A DNA stretch of 39,853 nucleotides. Origin: Candidatus Hydrogenedentota bacterium. Lineage in GTDB: Bacteria > Hydrogenedentota > Hydrogenedentia > Hydrogenedentales > CAITNO01. Below the pieces are notes generated by a model. It did not search any database. It was not told where the DNA came from and was given only the letters and a program-made list of their open reading frames with translations. The DNA is taken from assembly GCA_012523015.1 (NCBI GenBank), contig JAAYJI010000106.1, positions 1 through 39,853 on the forward strand, written 5' to 3'. Positions 16,048 through 24,506 of this stretch are shown here, piece by piece; position 1 is the first letter of the stretch; every line of letters begins with the position of its first letter. The position numbers were made by a program, and so were the translations under genes.

Positions 16048-19000
16048 TCAGACAAGCCGCACTCGTTTGTTTTTCGCACGATATCGTTCAACAATCCCGC
16101 GTTTTTCGAGACCAGTCAAGCTGCGCATTACGCGTTTTTCGAACTCGATCCGAGGATTCCCGCGCGTCAATACGCGCACTTCCTTGAGCACGCGAGAGGT
16201 TAAGGAATGCAATGTACATGATTGATTCGGACACTTCGATAAAGCAGAAAGGATAGCCTCCTGAATTTCCGCCGGGGCTATTTCCTCAGCGCGTCGGCCT
16301 GGTGGACTGCAGCCATTATCTGAATCGCCGGATGAGCAGTCTTCATCGTCACAAACGTCATCACCTTCATCGTCACAAACGTCATCATCTTCTTCGTCAC
16401 AAACGTCATCATCTTCTTCGACAATATCATCGCAAAGCTCATCGGAATCCTCTTCCTGCCAATCGTCATCGGGAGACGAATTCCTACTTAGTGATCGTGG
16501 AAAGATGCGCCGGTCCCGCAGTGTTTGCCAGAGTCCGACGAGCGCGTTCTTCTTGTTAGAGTAAAAGGCCGACTCTCTGACTCGAAAGAATTCCCAACCG
16601 CATCGCTCCAGTTGGCGTTGGCGTTGCATGTCCGCTTCGTAACGGTCTGCGCCGTGCCAATTGTCACCGTCGCATTCAACTGCCAGCCGCGCCTGTCCGC
16701 CTTCAACCACGAGGTCAATTCGTTTGCCCGCGACTTCATGCTGGGAAAGCACATTAAAATTCTTGCGAAGCAGTTCCAAGGCAACATCTACCTCGAACCA
16801 GCTTTCAAATGGCGCGGGAGGTTTAACAACACTCCGATTGTCTTGGACTGCCCGCCGTTCCAGTTCATCCCGTTCGATGCCGGCAATCTGTTGCGGCTTT
16901 GTGTTCTCGAAAAATTCGAGCAACTGTCGCCGAAGACAAGTTGCGCTAAGATCGTCGCAAGTGACGGAATGGAAAAGAATCATCATATCGCGGGCGCGGC
17001 TAGCAGCGACATTGAAGCGCCTCTCGTCCGCCGGCTTTGTGAGAGGGCCGATTCTTTTGTTGCTTGCCGCGACAAGCGACAAGAACATGATGTCGCGCTC
17101 GTCACCCTGAAAACTGTAGGGATTGCCACAGATCAGGCGTCGCCGTTCAATTTCCTCAGCCCCCAGGCGTTCAAGCAATAGTTTCTCAATTAAGCCTGCT
17201 TGCGCATTACCTTGAAGTATCACCACACCCATCGTTTTGTCATTGTACCGGCTGTCATGGCAGATCGCCATGATCCTATCGAGGATGGCTTCGGCTTCCG
17301 GCCGGTTAATTGTCAGGTTGTTTGAGCCTTCGCGATATCCGCCGCTTATAAAGACGTGCTCTAGCGGCGGCAAGCGGTCCGGGCCATACTGTCTCAAAGG
17401 AATGAGCGGCGTATCCGAATAGCAAAGATCGTTGCTGAAACGGATGATTTCCGGCATGCAACGAAAGTGCTCGCGTAGCGTGATCCGCTGAGTTCCGTAG
17501 AGGAGTTTCCCGTGGTCGAACAGGCTGCTCTCAACATCGAACGATGACTTGTATTGGAAATCATGAAGGAACTCTTCCATTAAGCGATGCACCGAGTCAC
17601 GGGACAAACCCACGGCATCCGGGCTTATCTGCTTGTCATCGCCAACAATCAATATCTTCTTCCCGAGATAGAGCAAGGGAAGCGCCTCGACGCCGCATTG
17701 CGAAGCCTCATCAACGATAATTACATCGAACATGCCTGGGGCGGGAGACACAGTGTCCCAAACGCGATGCAGGGGCATCACCCATGCGGGAACCGCCTCG
17801 CGACATTCGTCGAGGTGCCCTTGTGCTTCACGACGATGGCGCGGCGCATACTTCCCTGTCCCCTTGCCAAGCCGGCGCATGGACTGCCGCCAGGCTTCCA
17901 TGTGGCGGCGATGGTCTTCTTTTAGCCGTGAGAAGCAGAACGACCAAGCGTGAAGAGAAGCCAACTTCGCAATGATGCCGTGTATCTCATCCTCGATTTG
18001 TTTGGCGCACTTGGTGAGCGCCTGAACATCTTCCTTTCGAATGTATTCCTCGATCCAGTAGCGCGCCTGCCCCCAATGCCAAGCGTCGTTAATGTGTTGA
18101 ATTCGCTCCTCCCAATTTAGCTCATTGTAGGTTTGCTCTATGGATTTCGTGAACTGCGGAAGCAAGCGTCGTAGTCTTGAGAGATATTTGTGTACCTGCT
18201 GAAGGTGCTTGCGTTCCTTCTCCAGAACCCGAATCTTATTCGCGCACTGAGCGAACCCATCCATGTTGCGATTCTGAATAGCGTGCAGCAATTCATTTGT
18301 CAACGGATGCGCACCGTCCTTGTCGGCTATACGAGAAATGGGAGCTTCAACGCCTTGGATTTTCTCGCTGGCAAGCCGCTTGCCGATACGGGCCAATGCA
18401 AGGCGGCACGAGGAAACGATGCTCTCAATTTTGGATTCGTCGGCCCATATAGGCTCGCCCATACCCGGACATTGGCTTATCGCTTCCCGGCACTTGGCAA
18501 TAAGCTTTTCTAATGCCACGGTGTTTTCGAGCCCATCGCGCAACGACTTCAGGGCGGTTAATTGGAGAGCATATGGCCCTTCAACCTTTTCACTCCGCCC
18601 TTTCCAAAAACTCCATGCTTTTTCGCATTCAATACGAACGTGCATCGCATCGGCAAGATTTGTGAAATGCTCGACAGAGGAGCACTGACGACCGTCAATC
18701 TTCACAGTCTTGATAACATACAGCCGCTCTTTCACGAGTTTAGGCCGAAACCACCCCCGGCCCAGTTTCCCGCCATTCTCCATGTGCTCTTTCAATTTAC
18801 GGGCGTCGTCATGCAACGATATGATATCAGTGGTATCGGGGAATTCGACTCGGGACTCGTCAGCGGTCGCAACGAGTTCTTCAATGGATGCAATAACATC
18901 GCGCGTGAATCGCAGGAGTTCATGCCAAAGAGACGAGTCGCCGCCCAGAACATCGCGCAAAGCATCATTCATCCATGAATGCGGTGCTGCGAGAAGTCTT

Positions 19001-20937
19001 CTGCGCATGTCCCGGAAAGAAGAGAACGCGTTAAGACTTGCCTCAATGAACCGAGAATTGGCTTTTGCCAACAGATCGGCAAGGCGTTCGTCAGCCTCAC
19101 GCGCCGCGCTTTGTTCTTCTTCAATCGCCTTTGCCTCATTCTTCACGAGATTGGCGAAGTGGTCAGAAGGCGGCAACCCTTCGGGCAATGAGAGTTTAAG
19201 TTCCCGGCGCTTGTCCGGTGTGAAGTGGCGCAGGGCCTCAATGACATTTCGTAAATTGCTTGCATCAATCTGGCAAGTCTTGTTCAAAGGAACGGAATCC
19301 GTGAACCATTCGTAGTCGGCTTGATCTCGATTCACAGCTTCGGCGATTCTGGCCGCCGTCCCCCGATAGGTTCCTTCCGCAATGGAATGAGAAAGTATTT
19401 CAGACTCCCGAATAGCACGAAGCCGCCGGTTGACCTTCTCTTTCTCACTGCGGAGTTTCTGTAAGTGATCTTCAAGTTCCTCGCGCTTTTGCTTGGCGTT
19501 GTTTTCGTTCCAATCTTGATTCTCGCGAAGAATGCCACCCACACTCGATTCGAGTGAGCTACGTTCCTCAAGTCCGCTGCCAAGCAGATTGATGCAGAGG
19601 GGCCGCAATTCAACAGGTAAAAGACCTTGAAGTACTTGAAGTGCGCGCGGAGTCTTAGCCGTGATGAGCGTTCGCTGTCCCGTGGCATGCAGATGGCAAA
19701 TCAGATTGGCGATGGTATGGGATTTCCCAGTCCCAGGCGGGCCTTGCACAAGCAGGCCATTTGTTGCTCGAATCTTGTCCACAATACGGCGTTGTTCCTC
19801 ATTCGATGGTTTGGGAAAGAAAATCTCACCATCGAATGCAGCGTTTCTCTCTTTCGGATCAACCCTTGGTTCGCGATCATTCTTCGGACCGATTCCCGCG
19901 AGGTCCGCAAATTCGCTGGGGATGGGTTCGCCGTCTTCGATCTGTTCCTTGATCCGTTTCAAGGTTTCGGTAAGGCCTTTGGAGGAACGCTTGCGTAAGA
20001 TCAAGGCTGGAGCATATTCCACGATAGGCTTCTTCGTGGCGCGGATCCCTTTCGCTTCCAGCGAGTCATCATAATCGCCTTGCGAGTTGATCGAATGAAC
20101 CAAGGCCTGAAGGACACCTTCGATACAGTCTTTTTCCCACGGATTATCTTCGGCTTGGGTTAGTGAGTCCTTTGCGGTTTCCTCTGCGCGCGCCGGTTGC
20201 TCTTCGATGTCCAGCATGTCAAGTTCAGGCCGCAACCTGGCCCCATCGGTGTGGGGGCGAACTGTGAACTTCCCTAAGCGTGCTTCAAATTCAAGAACGG
20301 CGTCGGCGACAATCAGATGACGCCGGACGTGATGCCCGGTGGGTGTTTGCCAGGACAGCAAACCCAGACCAATCACGAGTTCATATTCTTCGCCAAGCCG
20401 AAGTTGTTCCTGATGGATGGCGAAGAGCGTGGAATAGACATTGTTTACTTTCTCCCACGCATTATGCTCTTCCGTCCAAGGCAACCACTTGTCTCTGACA
20501 TACCGATCCCATGCCTGTTGAATCTCAGGTTGGTTCTCAAGACGTTCAGTGCGCGGGACGGTCTCCGGCTGGTCCGAACCTTCGTACCAATTGGGATTTG
20601 GGATTTGCCGGGTGATTTCCGAGTTGAGTTGGGGCCGGTCATTCTTATTTCTAAGCGATGGATTGTTCGCCCAGTCCTTGCACTGAGCGGGAATGGGGGG
20701 AGGTTCCGGCTCGCGCCGGTTTTGTACTTCTAGCCATTCATCCGCTTCGTGTTCTTCGTCACTTCCCCATGCTTGCGTGAAACACCCCCGCTCACGGGGA
20801 ACTTTCGAAATCCAAAGCACCTTCTGATAGTCAGTAATATTACGGATCAGCTTCGTGCGCAGAGTTGCGAGCTTCAGTAGATAGTTAACAAGCCGAATAG
20901 CCTTTTCATGCTCGTTGCGTTGTTGTGTAGCGGTCAT
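16048..20937 (-). CDS. Giant SF1 helicase fused to MTES_1575-type restriction nuclease (defence-type)
   Basis: 1,629 aa. An N-terminal region (1-390) starts with KAIRLVNYLLKLATLRTKL. An SF1 helicase core is split by a long helical, partly coiled-coil insertion: Walker A GPPGTGKS at 399-406, Walker B VDEASQ with D1076/E1077, GDDKQ soon after, and motif VI (NVAASRAR) near 1307. A PD-(D/E)xK nuclease follows (RIDLVVEG, then VECDGDNWHG with E1421), the REase_MTES_1575/Vsr-like type. An acidic repeat (about 1505-1533) and a winged-helix-like tail (1550-1629) complete it. Large helicase-nuclease fusions of this kind occur in defence islands and are thought to act on invading DNA; this role is inference. 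The start overlaps the stop of a small upstream ORF (TAATG), and a terminator follows, so this is a compact two-gene unit beside a tRNA gene. Confidence 0.88.
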   Translation of the reverse strand: MTATQQRNEHEKAIRLVNYLLKLATLRTKLIRNITDYQKVLWISKVPRERGCFTQAWGSDEEHEADEWLEVQNRREPEPPPIPAQCKDWANNPSLRNKNDRPQLNSEITRQIPNPNWYEGSDQPETVPRTERLENQPEIQQAWDRYVRDKWLPWTEEHNAWEKVNNVYSTLFAIHQEQLRLGEEYELVIGLGLLSWQTPTGHHVRRHLIVADAVLEFEARLGKFTVRPHTDGARLRPELDMLDIEEQPARAEETAKDSLTQAEDNPWEKDCIEGVLQALVHSINSQGDYDDSLEAKGIRATKKPIVEYAPALILRKRSSKGLTETLKRIKEQIEDGEPIPSEFADLAGIGPKNDREPRVDPKERNAAFDGEIFFPKPSNEEQRRIVDKIRATNGLLVQGPPGTGKSHTIANLICHLHATGQRTLITAKTPRALQVLQGLLPVELRPLCINLLGSGLEERSSLESSVGGILRENQDWNENNAKQKREELEDHLQKLRSEKEKVNRRLRAIRESEILSHSIAEGTYRGTAARIAEAVNRDQADYEWFTDSVPLNKTCQIDASNLRNVIEALRHFTPDKRRELKLSLPEGLPPSDHFANLVKNEAKAIEEEQSAAREADERLADLLAKANSRFIEASLNAFSSFRDMRRRLLAAPHSWMNDALRDVLGGDSSLWHELLRFTRDVIASIEELVATADESRVEFPDTTDIISLHDDARKLKEHMENGGKLGRGWFRPKLVKERLYVIKTVKIDGRQCSSVEHFTNLADAMHVRIECEKAWSFWKGRSEKVEGPYALQLTALKSLRDGLENTVALEKLIAKCREAISQCPGMGEPIWADESKIESIVSSCRLALARIGKRLASEKIQGVEAPISRIADKDGAHPLTNELLHAIQNRNMDGFAQCANKIRVLEKERKHLQQVHKYLSRLRRLLPQFTKSIEQTYNELNWEERIQHINDAWHWGQARYWIEEYIRKEDVQALTKCAKQIEDEIHGIIAKLASLHAWSFCFSRLKEDHRRHMEAWRQSMRRLGKGTGKYAPRHRREAQGHLDECREAVPAWVMPLHRVWDTVSPAPGMFDVIIVDEASQCGVEALPLLYLGKKILIVGDDKQISPDAVGLSRDSVHRLMEEFLHDFQYKSSFDVESSLFDHGKLLYGTQRITLREHFRCMPEIIRFSNDLCYSDTPLIPLRQYGPDRLPPLEHVFISGGYREGSNNLTINRPEAEAILDRIMAICHDSRYNDKTMGVVILQGNAQAGLIEKLLLERLGAEEIERRRLICGNPYSFQGDERDIMFLSLVAASNKRIGPLTKPADERRFNVAASRARDMMILFHSVTCDDLSATCLRRQLLEFFENTKPQQIAGIERDELERRAVQDNRSVVKPPAPFESWFEVDVALELLRKNFNVLSQHEVAGKRIDLVVEGGQARLAVECDGDNWHGADRYEADMQRQRQLERCGWEFFRVRESAFYSNKKNALVGLWQTLRDRRIFPRSLSRNSSPDDDWQEEDSDELCDDIVEEDDDVCDEEDDDVCDDEGDDVCDDEDCSSGDSDNGCSPPGRRAEEIAPAEIQEAILSALSKCPNQSCTLHSLTSRVLKEVRVLTRGNPRIEFEKRVMRSLTGLEKRGIVERYRAKNKRVRLV
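16341..16421 (-). repeat. 24-bp tandem repeat encoding an acidic Cys-containing octapeptide
   Basis: Three copies of a 24-bp unit (16341-16364, 16365-16388, 16389-16412) and a partial fourth, inside the helicase gene. Copies differ by one or two bases. Each encodes eight residues of the form DDVCDDE plus one variable residue. Keeping to 24 bp preserves the frame, so copy number can change without breaking the protein. It lies between the nuclease and the C-terminal winged helix. Confidence 0.9.
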
Positions 20938-21101
20938 TACAGGGCAACACTCCAGGACAGCAATGAAGCTGTTTTCTGCGTAGCACAGTCCGGCGGGAAC
21001 GAACGGCGTGATGGATAGACGGCCAGTTTTGTCGTCAGACCGGCGCCGATGTCCTGTGTCAGGAGGAAAATCCCGGGCTCCTTCATGGGGGAGTGAGTCA
21101 T
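20937..21101 (-). CDS. Possible 54-aa protein translationally coupled to the helicase
   Basis: A 54-codon ORF (MTHSPMKEPGIFLL...) whose ATG at 21101 has a near-ideal ribosome site, AAGGAGG at 9 nt. Its TAA shares two bases with the helicase start (TAATG), the classic arrangement for translational coupling. The helicase itself has only a distant GGAG (12 nt), so it may depend on ribosomes arriving from this ORF. The predicted peptide has no motif I recognise and is neither clearly membrane nor clearly basic. It could be a true small partner protein, or only a leader that delivers ribosomes. An in-frame start further up (21140) has no ribosome site. Confidence 0.45.
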   Translation of the reverse strand: MTHSPMKEPGIFLLTQDIGAGLTTKLAVYPSRRSFPPDCATQKTASLLSWSVAL

Positions 21102-21311
21102 TACTCGTAGCCTCCTTATTTTGCGGGGTTTATCCGCCATTTGGGGCGCTCGACGCGTCCCGAAATTAACTTCAATGGTGACGAATGTGCCTTATTTGCT
21201 TCATAATCAGCTTCATCCGTGACATCTCACGTTTGAGTTGCGGTGACTGAAGCCCGATTCGGACTCATGGCAAGCCTAGTCAGTCGCATCGCAAACGTCG
21301 TCCGATCTTCC

Positions 21312-21524
21312 TCAAGTCGGTTTCTTAATTTTCTTTGTCTGCTTCGGCGGTTTGGAGGCTTGTTTGCTCTCCTTGAGATACTTATCCTAATCAGCGGTAT
21401 CGTAACGCAATGTAAGGCCCACTTTGTGAGCGGGTACACGTTAGGTACAGGCTCTTTTATAGTGTGTCGAACGGCTTATCTTCAAATATTCCGCCACTTC
21501 TTTGAGTGTAAGGCAGTCTATCAT
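21312..21524 (-). pseudogene. Dead excisionase-family HTH gene (two in-frame stops)
   Basis: 71 codons with a good ribosome site (AAGGG, 5 nt before the ATG at 21524). The single frame reads LTLKEVAEYLKISRSTHYKR, then TAA, RVPAHKVGLTLRYDTAD, then TAG, DKYLKESKQ, then a lysine/proline tail and TGA. This is the HTH_17/excisionase pattern (LTxxEVAxxLxISxST...GRVPAHKVG...RYDxADxDxYL) over its whole length, without a frameshift but with two nonsense codons. Proteins of this family control excision of integrated elements. Its position between a tRNA gene and a defence-type gene fits the remains of an integrated element; no integrase is left in the window. Because one stop is TAA and one TAG, codon reassignment cannot explain both. 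Confidence 0.7.
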
Positions 21525-21564
21525 TTTGACCCTTGTACCTTCCACTTTCTACCAACCGAGACTA

Positions 21565-21593
21565 AATATAGTCAAGCCCGGCCAATAATTCAA
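21565..21593 (-). promoter_or_regulatory. Sigma-70 promoter of the excisionase relic
   Basis: On the minus strand TTGAAT (21593-21588), a 17-bp spacer and TATATT (21570-21565) stand about 40 nt upstream of the excisionase-type ATG. Both boxes match the consensus in four or five of six positions. It may also drive the small ORF and helicase further down, since no other promoter is evident between them. Confidence 0.45.
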
Positions 21594-21719
21594 TGCCCGA
21601 TTTCGGAACGCGTATTTTAGATTACGGAATGTAGTGGTCGCGGGCATGCGCGTATCTGCAAATTCGACAATCCCTGTCCTAAGGGCGAGCGGAACAATAG
21701 TTGTTCACGGCGGCAATAT

Positions 21720-21757
21720 CCGCATGCGGGGATGACTGGCCGACGTCCCGCATACGG
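21720..21757. repeat. 11-bp inverted repeat between the tRNA gene and the excisionase relic
   Basis: CCGCATGCGGG (21720-21730) and CCCGCATACGG (21747-21757) pair at 10 of 11 positions with a 16-nt loop. Nearby is a perfect 6-bp inverted repeat, GAACAA/TTGTTC, at 21692-21706. These lie in the otherwise empty stretch 21594-21958. They could be recombinase or regulator sites of the old element, or part of the tRNA transcript's downstream structure. No T-run follows. Confidence 0.35.
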
Positions 21758-21958
21758 TAAGAGTTGGGAAGCAAGGCAGCGCGGGACGGGTTGTTTGCGA
21801 CGGAGATCACCACCCCCACCACCCGTGTGATGTCCCGTCATTTCTTGCCATGCAGGCCGGCACAGAACGGGCCGGAGAAGTTTTTGACTTGGAACGCCGT
21901 TATAGCGGATGCGGAATCCTCTCGGCCGTTCTTTCCGAATGGAAGTGAAAAAGAAAGA

Positions 21959-22035
21959 TGGTGGGCGATACTGGACTCGAACCAGTGACCTCTGCCGTGT
22001 GAAGACAGCGCTCTAACCAGCTGAGCTAATCGCCC
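21959..22035 (-). tRNA. tRNA-Val (anticodon CAC)
   Basis: A complete 77-nt cloverleaf including an encoded CCA. The acceptor stem GGGCGAT pairs with ATCGCCC. The D arm is TAGCTCAGCTGGTTAGAGC. The anticodon stem CTGTC/GGCAG carries the loop TTCACAC with anticodon CAC, which reads GTG codons. The T arm holds the universal GGTTCGAGTCC. Its 3' end faces the excisionase relic and the helicase unit, the side on which elements that integrate into tRNA genes usually lie. Confidence 0.95.
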
Positions 22036-22047
22036 CCCAGTCGCAAA

Positions 22048-22077
22048 ACAATAGCATATTAACAGGGATATGTTCAA
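22048..22077 (-). promoter_or_regulatory. Promoter of tRNA-Val
   Basis: On the minus strand TTGAAC (22077-22072), an 18-bp spacer and TATTGT (22053-22048), with TGC before the -10 box making an extended -10. Transcription would start a few bases before the mature tRNA, with a GC-rich start region as is usual for stable RNA genes. Confidence 0.55.
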
Positions 22078-22295
22078 ACCGCCTTTATCGGAAAAAGGAC
22101 CGCTCCGCACATACTTTCTACAGAACAATCTGTGCTAAACTTGAGTTGCTCGTTTCCCAATGCCTTGCGATGGATGAGTGCGAATCTTGGGGAGTAATAC
22201 AAGACGAAACACGAATAACATAGGGTAATCGCGGGGCGAATGCATGCTTCAATGCGAAATTTAAGCACACTGTTGCAGCGGAATAAGGAATTGAA

Positions 22296-24350
22296 ATGTC
22301 AACTGCTTTTGAATCAACAATCACCGAGTTTCTAAAGACTCATCGGGACCAAATCGTAGGACAACTTGCACACGCTGTTGCTGACATAGGTATTGAAAGC
22401 CAGCACAGCCGCCAGATTAAAGTGTGGGGAAGCGAGATTGATCTATTGAAAGAGCACTTTGAAGCGTTGACCTTAAAGAATTCTGAAGTGGCGAATTGGC
22501 ATATTCTACTTGAATATGACTTGCCGCGAAGACAGAAACGACCGGATGTTGTGATCCTTGCCCACGACGTCATCCTTGTCTTGGAGTTTAAAGTTGGTAC
22601 TTCATCTTTTGACGCTGCTGCCCGTTGGCAAGTGATGGATTATGCCATGAACCTAAGAGATTTTCACGCGGAAAGTGCTAATCGTCTCATCGTCCCCGTC
22701 TTATGCGCAACAGAAGCCCAAGATTCGGATTTGAGAGAATCCATTTCTTTTTCCAAAGACATTGCCACTATTCAAGAAACAAATGCCCACAATCTTGGAG
22801 ACTGTTTATTGCGTGTCTTCCTAGCCGCGCGGCGCTATGACCGAGAAGCCATCAATCCAGAAGCCTGGACGCGCTCCGCGTATCGTCCCACGCCGACAAT
22901 TATTGAAGCGGCCGAAAGACTATATGAAAACCATGATGTCCGTGAGATTACCCACAGTTACGCGGAAAATCTCGACAAAACAACCGATAGAATTGCGGAA
23001 GTCATTCTCGAAGCGAAGACGATGCAGAAGTATACGATTGTTTTCATCACAGGCGTTCCGGGCGCGGGGAAAACGCTCACGGGGCTGAATGTGGTGCATG
23101 ATGCGACCATTCGCTCAAAACAAGGACCATCAGGGATCTTTCTTTCCGGAAATGGTCCGCTCATAAAAATTATCCGTGAGGCCCTTGTGCGAAACCAGCA
23201 ACGCCAGGGGCGCAAGCGTCAAGATTGTGAACATGAAGTATCGACCTTTATTCAAAATGTGCATAATTTTCTCCGTCATCATCGAGAGAATCTTGATGCT
23301 GTTCCTCATGAACATGTGGTCGTCTTCGACGAGGCACAACGTGCTTGGGATCTTGGTCAGATGAAGCGCAAATGGGGCGTTGAAACTTCAGAACCTGCCC
23401 AGCTTCTTGAGGTAATGGAACGTTTGCCAGGATGGTCGGTTGTTATCGCCTTGGTGGGCGGCGGTCAAGAAATTTTCAAAGGAGAAGCAGGGCTTGGTGA
23501 GTGGGGGAGAGCTCTTTTGTCTTCTGAGAAGCGGTGGTCCATCGTTGTTTCGCCGGAAGTATTGCATGGCGGCGCAAGTGTTGCCGGCCATTCTTTGTAT
23601 GAAGAAGGCAAACCCGAAGATTTAGAAATCATAGAAGAGCCCCTCGCTCACTTGAAAGTGAGTGTCAGAAGTCACCGTGCCCAATTGATTGCGGAATGGG
23701 TAAATGCTCTTTTGTTATTGGATGATGAGGAGGCCAAAGCGAAACTACCTGATCTAGATGAATTCCCCATCGTCGTGACCCGTGATTTAGATGCCGCCCG
23801 ACAGTGGCTTTGGGCACATAGTCAATTTGATCTTAATGCGCGTTGCGGCTTTGTCGCGACTTCCGGAGATACGCGCATGCGTGCCTACGGTCTAGAGCTT
23901 TCAACGGATTTTTTAGGTGGATATCCTTTCGAAAAGTGGTTCCTTTTCGGAAGTGAAGATATACGATCGAGTTTTCGGCTTGAGGTAGCAGCGACTGAAT
24001 TTCAATGTCAAGGACTCGAATTAGACTGGGTTGGTGTTTGTTGGGGTGGTGATCTCGTTCCTAGCATGAATGATAAAGAGTGGGAGTATCAAAAATTCAG
24101 AGGAACGAAATGGCAAAACTGTCGATCCGCGATTGATCAAAACTATATTCGCTACCGTTATCGCGTACTCCTTACTCGGGCTCGATTAGGTATGATAATT
24201 TGGGTGCCAAGAGGAGATTCTTCCGATAAGACGCGGGTCCCTCATCGATTTGACCGCATCCATGCACACCTGAGAGCTTCCGGCGTACCCGACCTAGAAC
24301 TATCTTCTATAACAAATCGTGACAGTCATCACTATCGTTTCCGTGGCTAG
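22296..24350 (+). CDS. DUF2075 (Schlafen group 3) ATPase/helicase with N-terminal nuclease-like domain
   Basis: 684 aa. Residues 70-100 carry a PD-(D/E)xK-like core: D84 in KRPDVVIL, then E97-F-K99 in VLEFKVG. The DUF2075 P-loop domain follows: Walker A GVPGAGKT at 253-260, Walker B VVVFDEAQ (345-348), a sensor-like ALVGGGQE, and a C-terminal arginine-finger-type motif in VLLTRARLGMIIWVPRG. Proteins of this kind are common in defence islands and next to restriction systems, acting on DNA or RNA; the exact role is unknown. AAGGAA stands 5 nt before the ATG. It sits on the 5' side of the tRNA gene, divergent from it, and converges with the NERD helicase gene. Confidence 0.85.
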   Translation: MSTAFESTITEFLKTHRDQIVGQLAHAVADIGIESQHSRQIKVWGSEIDLLKEHFEALTLKNSEVANWHILLEYDLPRRQKRPDVVILAHDVILVLEFKVGTSSFDAAARWQVMDYAMNLRDFHAESANRLIVPVLCATEAQDSDLRESISFSKDIATIQETNAHNLGDCLLRVFLAARRYDREAINPEAWTRSAYRPTPTIIEAAERLYENHDVREITHSYAENLDKTTDRIAEVILEAKTMQKYTIVFITGVPGAGKTLTGLNVVHDATIRSKQGPSGIFLSGNGPLIKIIREALVRNQQRQGRKRQDCEHEVSTFIQNVHNFLRHHRENLDAVPHEHVVVFDEAQRAWDLGQMKRKWGVETSEPAQLLEVMERLPGWSVVIALVGGGQEIFKGEAGLGEWGRALLSSEKRWSIVVSPEVLHGGASVAGHSLYEEGKPEDLEIIEEPLAHLKVSVRSHRAQLIAEWVNALLLLDDEEAKAKLPDLDEFPIVVTRDLDAARQWLWAHSQFDLNARCGFVATSGDTRMRAYGLELSTDFLGGYPFEKWFLFGSEDIRSSFRLEVAATEFQCQGLELDWVGVCWGGDLVPSMNDKEWEYQKFRGTKWQNCRSAIDQNYIRYRYRVLLTRARLGMIIWVPRGDSSDKTRVPHRFDRIHAHLRASGVPDLELSSITNRDSHHYRFRG

Positions 24351-24506
24351 AAGTGCACCCATAAAAATCCTGTATTCATGTTAATCTGCGGCGCACTTGG
24401 ATACACGCGGCTTATATTTTTACTTCCTTTGCTGAGAACAAAAGATTCAGAACGATATTTCAGGATGTCTGCAGAATATTTTTCAGCGGTAACATTTTTA
24501 AATCCC

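Noticed and set aside
16341-16421. CRISPR array
   Set aside because: The 24-bp repeats are directly adjacent with no spacers and lie in frame within a coding region.
16278-16469. Open frames across the 24-bp repeat on both strands (Met-Thr-Phe-Val and His-Arg-His rich)
   Set aside because: They are other-frame readings of the helicase gene's acidic repeat.
6148-21524. Genome-wide TAG recoding to explain the amber codons in the HEAT gene and excisionase relic
   Set aside because: The oxidase gene ends in TAG right before unrelated sequence, and the excisionase relic also contains TAA, so ordinary nonsense mutation is simpler.
21243-21620. 125-codon plus-strand open frame upstream of the tRNA
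   Set aside because: No ribosome site or family resemblance; it is the shadow of the excisionase relic on the other strand.
21764-21988. Plus-strand open frame ending WWAILDSNQ
   Set aside because: This ending is the familiar false translation across the antisense of a tRNA gene.
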